A stretch of 44,176 bases of DNA from an uncultured Collinsella sp. (lineage in GTDB: Bacteria > Actinomycetota > Coriobacteriia > Coriobacteriales > Coriobacteriaceae), in the NCBI GenBank assembly GCA_900547345.1, contig URGG01000004.1, forward strand, positions 1-44,176. The letters run 5' to 3'. Each line of letters starts with the position of its first letter. Within the stretch, counting starts at the first letter, position 1. Below the pieces are notes generated by a model. The model ran no database searches. It saw only the letters and a list, made by a program, of their open reading frames with translations, and was not told the origin of the DNA. Below, in pieces: positions 8,351-15,119 of the stretch. The position numbers and the translations under genes are program-made.

Positions 8351-9337
8351 ATGGCGTTGAGCAAGGCATCATGCACCGGTCGCGGATTGATTCCGGCAAT
8401 TGGTGGACATGTGCACCGCATGTTCGATGAGAGTGAAGACGACCTGTTTTCGCTGAGCCTTGACGATGTGATGGATGATCGCCCGTGGACCGCCGACGAA
8501 CTCATGGGCGGCGGCGCTCGCCCGTCAAGCCCCAATCCCGCACTTGCGCCCAAGTCCGCACCTGCGCCGACTCCTGCGCAGTCGCCTGTTTCGACGCCCG
8601 CGCCTACGCCCGCACCCACTTCGGCGCCCACGCCCGCTCCCCGCCCCGCAAGCGACCCGTCCGAGACGGCGGCATTTCTCGCTGCAGCGACGCAGGGCAA
8701 ATCGGCCGACAGCACCGTTATGTACAGCGCCCAGCAGTTGCCTGTTCCTGCGGCACGCAAGCCTCCGGTCGCAAGGCTCGATGAGCCCGTTGCCCATCAG
8801 GTTGCCTACGATTCCTGGGCTGCAGCCGATCTGGATGAGACCTCTACCGGCATGCCGGCGCTCGACGTTCCAGTTAACCCGCTTTTTGCCGCCAACACGA
8901 GCGCCGCAGACTATGAGGGCGGCACGGCATATTCCGATTATTCCGATGGCTATGCTGACAACGGTCGCATCGAGACCGAGGATTATGGCACCGCATCGAG
9001 CGATTATCTCAACGATTCGTACGCTGCCACGCCCGCACCGGAATATGGCCCGGAGGCCGCGTCCGCGCCGGCGTATACCAAAAGCACGGGCGAAGAGCGC
9101 TTCGCCGATTATTACGCCGAGGAAAAGGCGCTGCGTTTCTCGGAATTTCCGCAGGCAGTCAAGGTTGCCTTTATCGCCATTATCATTGCCCTGCTCGGCG
9201 TCATTGCGTTTGAGGGATTCCAGCTGTTCCGCGGCCCCACCCAAGCGGAGTCGGAGACCCAGCAAAAAGAGGACGATAACCAGTACCTGGACATCAACAC
9301 CCTCAAGGGCGACCCCAACGACGGAGACGACGAGTAG
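8351..9337 (+). CDS. Pro/Ala-rich single-pass membrane protein of unknown function
   Basis: I do not recognise this 328-residue protein. The ATG at 8351 has AAAGGA about 10 bases upstream. An acidic N-terminal stretch (residues 24-53) is followed by a Pro/Ala/Thr low-complexity linker at about 59-100 and a long Tyr/Asp/Ser-rich disordered region. One strong membrane span lies at about 270-293, followed by a 35-residue acidic C-terminal tail. There is no N-terminal signal peptide. The topology suggests a long cytoplasmic N-region anchored near the C-terminus. It is not obviously part of purine catabolism. Confidence 0.75.
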   Translation: MALSKASCTGRGLIPAIGGHVHRMFDESEDDLFSLSLDDVMDDRPWTADELMGGGARPSSPNPALAPKSAPAPTPAQSPVSTPAPTPAPTSAPTPAPRPASDPSETAAFLAAATQGKSADSTVMYSAQQLPVPAARKPPVARLDEPVAHQVAYDSWAAADLDETSTGMPALDVPVNPLFAANTSAADYEGGTAYSDYSDGYADNGRIETEDYGTASSDYLNDSYAATPAPEYGPEAASAPAYTKSTGEERFADYYAEEKALRFSEFPQAVKVAFIAIIIALLGVIAFEGFQLFRGPTQAESETQQKEDDNQYLDINTLKGDPNDGDDE

Positions 9338-9405
9338 CGAGGGCTGAAGGCAGCCGCAGGATCCCGCATCCAGCATCGGCTTCTAAGTGCTGTTTTGTCA
9401 TCCAA

Positions 9406-9484
9406 CTACACTTTTCCGAAGTTTTAAGGTGCCTATTTCGACACTTTTCCGTACTTTTACACGGCTGATTTCGACACTTTTCCG
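9406..9484. repeat. Three short direct repeats with ~32-bp period
   Basis: The core ACACTTTTCCG occurs three times, ending at about 9418, 9451 and 9484. The last two copies share the longer ATTTCGACACTTTTCCG. They sit in the 365-base gap between the membrane protein and the next gene. The spacing is close to three helical turns, so they could be iterated protein-binding sites or the remnant of a tandem duplication. No other feature is clear in the gap. Confidence 0.6.
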
Positions 9485-9702
9485 GATGAAAGCCGAATAA
9501 TCACTTGGGAAACCAACGCCATCCGCGCGTCATTTCGCGGATGGCGCTTGATTTCTGTCCGTACACGTTGATAGACTCCATCTTGCCCGCAAGGAGCGGG
9601 CGCGTTTTATCCAGAGTCGGGGTAGAGAGTTGGCTCCACGATCCCGACGCCAACCGGCCAAGAGGCACGGTGGCCCTGCCAACATCGATGAAAGGAGTCC
9701 GT

Positions 9703-10125
9703 ATGGACAATTTCTCCGTGCGCAGTGAGCGCAACTTCCACAACCTGGCAGCCAAGCCAAAACGAATGCATCTTCTGGACGAGCCGAGCGGCTATGCCTC
9801 GGCCATGGTCAAGAACAGCCTCTCCCACCAGATGCGCTTCACGGTACAGAAGCTCGAGGAAGAGTTCTGCGCTGCTGGCAATCCACATGTGCTACAGATT
9901 AAGTTGTTCGGAGACGATTTGCGTGAGCCGTCTAGCTGGAAGCTCTTTGCCGACGGCGCGTGCGTCGCAAGCGGCTCGGGCGACTTTGCCCGCGAGTGCT
10001 TCTGCGAGGGAGCTGAGGTGTTTCTGGACCTGTGTCGCGACGCCGTACGCACGGCCGAGCTGCGGCAGTGGAGCGAAAGGGAGTATGAGCTGTTGAGTGC
10101 GGCCCGCGGGATTGCGATGGTGTAG
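9703..10125 (+). CDS. Small conserved-looking hypothetical protein
   Basis: I do not recognise this 140-residue protein. The ATG at 9703 follows AAAGGAG with good spacing; an in-frame extension to 9505 has no ribosome site. It is soluble, with mixed charge and a hydrophobic, helical-looking C-terminal half (EVFLDLCRDAV). It lacks membrane spans, signal peptide or metal motifs. The next gene is convergent, so it forms a one-gene unit. Confidence 0.6.
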   Translation: MDNFSVRSERNFHNLAAKPKRMHLLDEPSGYASAMVKNSLSHQMRFTVQKLEEEFCAAGNPHVLQIKLFGDDLREPSSWKLFADGACVASGSGDFARECFCEGAEVFLDLCRDAVRTAELRQWSEREYELLSAARGIAMV

Positions 10126-10226
10126 GCAGACAGACCAGACAGCTCGTCATACTGGTTGACGCTTCGATTCAAACAGCAGTGCGAAGCCGCGCTTACAGCC
10201 CTGCCATGCCAAACCGAATGGCGTTC

Positions 10227-10970
10227 TCAAAAGGCCCACCTCCCCTCCGCCTTCAGCCTCAGCAGCAGGTCGCCCAGCTCGGGGCACTTGCTGGAAAGGC
10301 GCGTCTGGGCTCGCTCGCCCATCCCCCACCGCTGACGGACTTCCTGGACGTGCGGGCTCACGCGGTAGTCCCCATCCATCACCTGCTTGAGCAGCTTGGC
10401 GGTCACGCGCGCATCGGCTAAGGCGCTGTGGGCGTGACCCGTCGACTCGTCGAACTCGATGCCAAACCACGTTGCCGCGTCACTCAAAGAGACGCACCCG
10501 TGGCTGCCCACGTCCATGATCGAAGTGTAAAACGCCTGCAGGTCGGCCCAGTCCGTAGGAAATGCGGAAAGGTCCATGTGCTTTGCCTGGCACTCGGTCA
10601 TAAGCTGTCGATGATCCGCCCCGCTCCAGCAAACTATCTGGGCGGAGTAGCGACCGATCCAATCGCTGAGTCTTTTGATCACCACATAGAGCGGATCAGC
10701 CATCGCAGTGTCCACAGCCGATATCCCTGTGAGCTCGCGGACGGGGAACGCAACGCCTTCGGTAAATTCTGTCTGCACAAACTGCGAGAACTCGCCCATC
10801 ACGTTGCCGTGGTAATCGAGCTTAACAGCGCCGACCTCGATAATCTCGTTACGTAGTCCGCGGCGCTGGCGCTGCTTTGGCACCGGCGCAAACTCAAAGT
10901 CGAGCACGATCTGGCGCGCAAAGTTCGTCGTATCGATGGCCGAAATATCCGGCGTCTTTTTGTCTGGCAC
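10227..10970 (-). CDS. DnaQ-like DEDDh 3'-5' exonuclease
   Basis: This 247-residue protein has the exonuclease fold of the DEDD superfamily. Motif I gives Asp24 and Glu26 (LDFEF), and the C-terminal HSALAD motif gives the DEDDh-type His and Asp. ELTGIS and the central Asp region are also typical. It could trim DNA or RNA ends; similar stand-alone proteins include oligoribonuclease-like and KapD-like enzymes. It is monocistronic, convergent with the upstream small gene. About 100 bases between the two stops hold no strong terminator. Confidence 0.8.
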   Translation of the reverse strand: MPDKKTPDISAIDTTNFARQIVLDFEFAPVPKQRQRRGLRNEIIEVGAVKLDYHGNVMGEFSQFVQTEFTEGVAFPVRELTGISAVDTAMADPLYVVIKRLSDWIGRYSAQIVCWSGADHRQLMTECQAKHMDLSAFPTDWADLQAFYTSIMDVGSHGCVSLSDAATWFGIEFDESTGHAHSALADARVTAKLLKQVMDGDYRVSPHVQEVRQRWGMGERAQTRLSSKCPELGDLLLRLKAEGRWAF

Positions 10971-11074
10971 GGTCAGGGCCTTTCTCCGTCAACCGCCGCT
11001 CGTTACATAGGCGGCTACATTGCCGTAAGGATAGGAACCCGTGCGGACATGAAATCGCACAGCACGGCTTTCCG

Positions 11075-11112
11075 GCATCCTTGCGTAAAGCCACACTTTG
11101 AGAGAATCATGT
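11075..11112 (-). pseudogene. Remnant of a second ATPase/DUF234 gene 3' end
   Basis: On the minus strand this stretch reads SKCGFTQGC, almost the same as SKRGFTQGC near the C-terminus of the intact ATPase at 11,650-13,041. At the DNA level about 33 of 38 bases match 11,719-11,756, including 19 identical in a row. The rest of the gene is absent, so this is a scar of a lost or recombined paralogue. Confidence 0.65.
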
Positions 11113-11193
11113 CACTGTTATTATCGAACATATATTCGTATTTATAGCAGTACTTTGATAGAATTGCAGTTGTTGACGGCAGTTCCATGTGCC

Positions 11194-11390
11194 GGGCAGC
11201 GCCCTCCATGCGACGGGAGGTGATGCCCATGACCGATCTGACTGATTTCGTGAAGCTCCTGACCGCTTTGGTCTCGCTCCTCACGGCGCTTATCGGACTT
11301 ACCGAGGCACTCAAGCAGCGTACGAAGCAGAAAAAGAGGGGTCGACGCCTCTAAGGCATTGACCCCTTAATCGAAGTAACGGCGCTGCCC
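11194..11390 (+). ncRNA. Putative structured toxin mRNA with paired 5' and 3' ends
   Basis: GGGCAGCGCC at 11194-11203, upstream of the small peptide ORF, is the exact complement of GGCGCTGCCC at 11381-11390 downstream of it. A second stem, AGGGGTC/GACCCCT at 11337-11343 and 11361-11367, spans the stop codon and contains an inner GCCT/AGGC pair. End-to-end pairing around a tiny hydrophobic ORF is a hallmark of several type I toxin messages, where it limits translation. No antisense RNA promoter is proven. Confidence 0.45.
11229..11354 (+). CDS. 41-residue hydrophobic peptide, possible type I toxin
   Basis: The ORF starts at the ATG at 11229, with GGGAGG 9 bases upstream; an ATG at 11223 is too close to that site. 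The product has one hydrophobic helix rich in LLTAL-type repeats (about residues 7-28), followed by a strongly basic tail (KQRTKQKKRGRR). This helix-plus-basic-tail form is common in membrane-acting type I toxins and holin-like peptides. I cannot assign a family. The message can form a long-range 5'/3' pairing. The gene lies between the ATPase remnant and the first repeat array. Confidence 0.55.
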   Translation: MTDLTDFVKLLTALVSLLTALIGLTEALKQRTKQKKRGRRL

Positions 11391-11506
11391 AGCTATCACC
11401 CTTGGGCTGCCGTCGACCTTATTCTACCCACGGGTGCCAGGTTTAACAAATGGATTTTCGGTTACGAAGTCCGGAGCTCGCCCCTCTACTCCAGCGGCGT
11501 TGCGCC

Positions 11507-11631
11507 GGATTCTGGGACGCACTTTCCGCCCCATGCCTCTATCGGAAACGGCATCCCATCCTGAAGCGGGAATCCGGGACGTAGTTTCCGCCAAAGGCCG
11601 CAAAGGGAAAGCGCATCCCATTCCGAGCATC
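11507..11631. repeat. Palindromic repeat array A (two ~61-64 bp units)
   Basis: Units run 11507-11567 and 11568-11631. Each has a GGGACG(C/T)A-type block leading to TTTCCG, a variable 10-15 base middle, then GGAAA followed by GCATCCC, so the two halves form an imperfect palindrome. The same unit recurs at 13,162-13,340 and 14,670-15,010. The 295-base gap holds no gene; the small reading frames across it are shadows. Confidence 0.8.
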
Positions 11632-11649
11632 AAATCAGAGCGCGCTTGG

Positions 11650-13041
11650 TTATCTCCGCTCGCACATCTCGGCAAACGAAATCAGCTTGGTATCTCCCCT
11701 GCTCGCCGCAGCATCCTGACATCCTTGCGTAAAGCCACGCTTCGAGAAGATCACGTAGCTTTTATGCTGCCGTCTAAAGAGCTCGCTTCGGTACACGAGC
11801 TTTTCCAGAACATCCTCGCCCACCGGCTCATTGCGCCATTTGCACTCCGCAAACAGCGCAGTGCCCTCGCCATCGTCAACAATCAAGTCGATTTCTTCCT
11901 GCGTATGCGTGCGATTGTCCGTCCCCCACCAGCGCCCGACGCTCGCCGGAACCACATCGAGCTGGCCCGCCCGCGCAAGTTCGTACACGTATTGCCTGCA
12001 TATAAGCTCAAAGACCGTGCCCATGTAATCCGATACGTGCGGCTCAATGCGCTTATACGCCATCTCGGCCATATCGTTTTGAATCAGCCCGATGTTCTGC
12101 GGCACAAACCGGTACCAGAACCTAAACATCTGATCGCTCAGCAGATACACGGCTCGCTTATTGCTCGTCTCGTTTAAGGGCAGCTCGCGCTCGACAATCC
12201 CAAGCGATGCCAGCTTATCCACATAGCTCTTTACGTTGCTCGCAGGGATTCCCGTAGAGCTCGCAATCTCCGAAATCTTCGAGCACCCCTGAGCAATTGC
12301 CTGCACGATCGCATCATATTGCTCGGGATTGCGGCACTCTTGTAATAGCAGGCTACTCGGCTCCTCAAAGAGATAGCCCGTAGGAGTAAGAAAAAGACGT
12401 TTGATGTTGTCCTTGAGCGGTGCGGCAGGATCGACTTTCTCGATATATGCAGGAATGCCGCCCGTCATGCCATAGCAAACCGCAGCGTCTTCGCGACCCA
12501 TGCTCTGCCACAACCCGAGGGTCGTCGTAAAATCGAGCGGCATGATCTTAAACTGGGCCGTACGCCTACCGTATAGTGGGCTCTCGTAGCCCAACACCTG
12601 TTCCTCCATAAACGAAAGAGACGAGCCACATAGGATCAGCATTAGCCTGGTCTCTTTGTATAAGTGGTCGATCTTGTCTTGCAGCAACGAGCTGATCTCA
12701 GGATTCGATTGGGCGAGATAGGGATACTCGTCGATCACGGCAATCAAACGTTCCGTGCGAGCCATGGTGGCCAATGCATCGAACGCTTCGTCAAAACTAC
12801 GAAACGACACGCCTGCAGCACCAACCGAGCCTGCAAGTATCGCCTGGCTAAAGCCGTGCAGGTTTGCCTCCGCATTGGTACGACGAGCTTGAAAGTAAAT
12901 AGCCTTCTTGCCTTGGATGAACTCTGTGATAAGGCGCGTTTTACCCACACGACGGCGGCCGTAAATCACAGGCATTTCAAAGGAGCCCGTGCCATACAGT
13001 CGATTGAGCTCGGACATTTCCGCTGTTCTTCCGATAAACAT
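11650..13041 (-). CDS. Archaeal-type AAA ATPase with DUF234 nuclease-like C-terminus
   Basis: The 463-residue protein has a Walker A loop GRRRVGKT at about 28-35 and a Walker B segment LIAVIDEYPYL near 99-109. A winged-helix region follows around 250-320 (CSKISEIASSTG). The C-terminal domain has Asp385 and the pair Glu399-x-Lys401 (AECKW), the PD-(D/E)xK spacing expected of DUF234. These ATPases are widespread accessory genes whose function is unsettled; links to mobile elements and defence have been suggested. The start has AAGGAAGGA upstream. A 25-bp perfect palindrome covers its promoter and repeat arrays flank it on both sides. A degraded 3' copy lies at 11,075. Confidence 0.9.
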   Translation of the reverse strand: MFIGRTAEMSELNRLYGTGSFEMPVIYGRRRVGKTRLITEFIQGKKAIYFQARRTNAEANLHGFSQAILAGSVGAAGVSFRSFDEAFDALATMARTERLIAVIDEYPYLAQSNPEISSLLQDKIDHLYKETRLMLILCGSSLSFMEEQVLGYESPLYGRRTAQFKIMPLDFTTTLGLWQSMGREDAAVCYGMTGGIPAYIEKVDPAAPLKDNIKRLFLTPTGYLFEEPSSLLLQECRNPEQYDAIVQAIAQGCSKISEIASSTGIPASNVKSYVDKLASLGIVERELPLNETSNKRAVYLLSDQMFRFWYRFVPQNIGLIQNDMAEMAYKRIEPHVSDYMGTVFELICRQYVYELARAGQLDVVPASVGRWWGTDNRTHTQEEIDLIVDDGEGTALFAECKWRNEPVGEDVLEKLVYRSELFRRQHKSYVIFSKRGFTQGCQDAAASRGDTKLISFAEMCERR

Positions 13042-13056
13042 AGGGCCATCCTTCCT

Positions 13057-13112
13057 TTACGTTATAGCTAGCTATATTATATCTTCCTATAATATAGCTA
13101 GCTATAACGTAA
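13057..13112. promoter_or_regulatory. 25-bp perfect inverted repeat over the ATPase promoter
   Basis: Bases 13057-13081 are the exact reverse complement of 13088-13112, with a 6-base loop TCTTCC. Each arm contains the self-complementary core TATAGCTAGCTATA. On the minus strand the arms include TATATT and TATAAT, usable as -10 boxes, and a TTGTCG 18 bases before TATATT. The palindrome ends 16 bases before the ATPase start codon. It could be an operator or a cruciform-forming site. Confidence 0.8.
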
Positions 13113-13161
13113 TTCGACAAGCGGGCCACGCAAGGGGGGGGTACACCACCGCACGTGGACC

Positions 13162-13340
13162 GTTCCGGAAAATATATCCCGTTCTGGAGCCAAAAACTGG
13201 GCCGTAGTTTCCGCCAAGCATTCCATCCGGAAAGCGTGTCCCGTTCTGAGCCTGAATTCTGGGATGCACTTTCCGCTGAAGCTTCTACCGGAAAATGCAT
13301 CCCATTCCGAGCGCTCATTCCGGGTCACGGTTTCCTCAGG
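13162..13340. repeat. Palindromic repeat array B (two full and two half units)
   Basis: A half unit at 13162-13191 is followed by full units at 13192-13252 and 13253-13313 and a half unit at 13314-13340. The units match arrays A and C in length, order of blocks and spacing. The array lies upstream of the ATPase gene and before the AbiEi-like gene. Confidence 0.8.
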
Positions 13341-13554
13341 TACAAGACGACGATCCTCCGCCCTTATCACATGCCTTCAAATATGCGATCCAGAAACACA
13401 AAACAGCAGATAGAATGCTCTTTTTCAAAAAGTACACGTCTCGAAACTTACCAAGACTTCATATCCAGCTACCGTTCAAGGTCGCCGATTACCGCCCACC
13501 GATTCAGCTTCAAAAAATGACGTCAAAACCAGGCCATCTACCTGCATGGTTAGA
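13341..13554. other. Gene-free stretch, nothing recognised
   Basis: This 214-base stretch between array B and the next gene's promoter region is visibly poorer in GC than its surroundings. I see no convincing gene, RNA or repeat in it. Short reading frames here overlap the repeats and have no ribosome site. Confidence 0.5.
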
Positions 13555-13576
13555 TTTTGGTCAGCTTTTGGTCAGC
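13555..13576 (+). promoter_or_regulatory. Tandem 11-bp direct repeat before the AbiEi-like gene
   Basis: TTTTGGTCAGC occurs twice head to tail at 13555-13565 and 13566-13576, one helical turn apart, 56 bases before the start codon at 13632. The position and phasing suit a regulator-binding site, possibly for autoregulation by the HTH part of the gene product. Confidence 0.5.
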
Positions 13577-13631
13577 TGAGCGGCAAGTTCCAGCTGATAC
13601 GTTTTTGTTATCCAAAAGGAGGCGGTAGCTC

Positions 13632-14630
13632 ATGACCCATTGCAATGACCAGCTCATCGACCAACTGCTCACTCAAGCCGAACAAGAGGGTCGCTGTCTG
13701 ATTCCCCCGAGCGCGGCGATCCGAAAAGCGCTCCTTCGGCGCACCGGCGGCACGGTTGTCTCGCCCATTCCGGGGTTGTTTGCGCGAAAAACGCGCTGGG
13801 ATGAACTCAACCGAGCGCAACGCCATTGCGAGATTATCCGCGCCCTTGCGATCATCCATCCCGATTGGACGTTCTGCTCGTTTTCGGCAGCTTGCCTGCT
13901 GGGGCTCGAGGTCTCGTGGCGACACCTGAACGTCGTGCATGTTTGCAGCTCGACAAAGCCGTCGGCTCGTCCGGGCGCACATATTCAGCGGCACCAGATT
14001 GAGCCGGCCGGAGCAATACGCAAAGCCGGCATATCGGTAACGCCGCCCATCCAAACGGCCACAGATTGCCTGCTGCAAACTGGTTTTGCCGACGGCATGC
14101 CCATTGCCGATTCGGCGATCTCAAAGCTCGGCCTTGCGCCGGAACAGCTGATGGAGGCCGTTGAGCAACGAGCGACTGCACGCAATGGTCGCGCGATTCG
14201 CACCGCCCTCACAACGCTTCGATATGCCGACGCCCGCGCCGAGAGCGGCGGGGAATCGGTCACCCGAGCCGTCATGATCGAGACGGGCTTTGCGCCCGAC
14301 TGGCTTCAATACGAGTTGACGGACCCCTTCGATTCGGCCAAGCCCATACGAACGGACTTTGCCTGGGAGCGCCAGGCGCGGGAACTCACGCTGGGCGAGC
14401 TCGACGGGCTCATCAAATATACCGACCAGACCATGCTGGCCGGACGCACCACCGCCGAGGCGCTCGTTGCCGAACGACAGCGCGAGGCGCACCTATCGCT
14501 CTACGGCCACCCTCTGCTGCGCTTTACCATGAACGAGGTCCGCTCGGCAGGAATGCTCGCCAAAAAGCTGCAGACGGCAGGCATCCGGCAGACCGCTCTA
14601 CCGACATGGCTCAACGAGGTGGACCTGTAG
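13632..14630 (+). CDS. AbiEi-like HTH protein with DUF559/Vsr-like nuclease-type C-terminus
   Basis: This 332-residue protein has an N-terminal HTH-like region (about 5-50) and a middle part resembling the AbiEi antitoxin family seen in actinobacteria (SFSAACLLGLEV near 83-94). The C-terminal part carries ESGGES at 204-209, TDFAW at 241-245 and ELDGLIKY at 256-263, the order found in DUF559/Vsr-like PD-(D/E)xK domains. The usual late catalytic His is not evident. AAAAGGAGG precedes the ATG. No AbiEii nucleotidyltransferase toxin gene follows, so it is either an orphan or a single-gene system. Assignment rests on motif resemblance and is moderate. Confidence 0.6.
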   Translation: MTHCNDQLIDQLLTQAEQEGRCLIPPSAAIRKALLRRTGGTVVSPIPGLFARKTRWDELNRAQRHCEIIRALAIIHPDWTFCSFSAACLLGLEVSWRHLNVVHVCSSTKPSARPGAHIQRHQIEPAGAIRKAGISVTPPIQTATDCLLQTGFADGMPIADSAISKLGLAPEQLMEAVEQRATARNGRAIRTALTTLRYADARAESGGESVTRAVMIETGFAPDWLQYELTDPFDSAKPIRTDFAWERQARELTLGELDGLIKYTDQTMLAGRTTAEALVAERQREAHLSLYGHPLLRFTMNEVRSAGMLAKKLQTAGIRQTALPTWLNEVDL

Positions 14631-14669
14631 GAGCTGCTAGGCCGCGCATCGCCGGATCGCATCCCCCCT

Positions 14670-15010
14670 ATCTGGGCCGTGTTTTCCCAACGGCCACGCC
14701 AACGGAAAGCGCGTTCCATTCTGAGGCATGATTCCGGGACACAGCTTCCGGTTGAGGGGCGATCCGGAAAGCACGACCCGTTCCGAGACCGAATTCCGGG
14801 ACGCAGTTTCCGCTTGAGGCTTCAACCGGAAAATGCATCCCAGGCTGGAGCCATATTCCGGGACACACTTTCCATTTGAGGCCTCTACCGGAAAACGCAT
14901 CCCATTCTGAGCGTCGAATCCGGGATACAGTTTCCGTTTGAAGCCCCGTCCGGAAAGTACGTCCCATTCTGGAGCCGAAATCTGGGACGCAGCTTCCGCA
15001 TGCGGAGGCG
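14670..15010. repeat. Palindromic repeat array C (about 5.5 units)
   Basis: Units start at about 14670, 14728, 14791, 14853 and 14914, with a half unit at 14977-15010. Period is 58-63 bp. The most regular units share CCGGGACGCAGTTTCCG, then TTGAGGC, then CCGGAAAATGCATCCC. The left and right halves are imperfectly self-complementary. This is the longest of the three arrays and fills most of the 489-base gap between the AbiEi-like gene and the purine operon terminator. Confidence 0.85.
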
Positions 15011-15020
15011 CTCCAAACAA

Positions 15021-15053
15021 AAGGCCCCGGCTCGCGATGGAGCTGGGGCCAAA
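15021..15053 (-). terminator. Rho-independent terminator of the xdhD-like operon
   Basis: On the minus strand GGCCCCAGCTC pairs with GAGCCGGGGCC around CATCGC, with one mismatch, and is followed by TTTTGTTT. It lies about 70 bases past the stop at 15120 and should end the permease-ssnA-ygfK-ferredoxin-xdhD transcript. Confidence 0.85.
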
Positions 15054-15119
15054 GGTGCAGCATATGCAGTTGATGCTGAGCGCGAACAGCCCGTAAGCAA
15101 TGACCGTCCGCGCTCTACC

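Noticed and set aside
11507..15010. CRISPR array
   Set aside because: The units are imperfect palindromes of ~61 bp without constant repeats and unique spacers, and no cas genes are present.
14637..15063. Minus-strand frames with repeated peptide phrases over repeat array C
   Set aside because: The repetition comes from the DNA repeat. Several frames are open at once, and none has a start site or recognisable protein.
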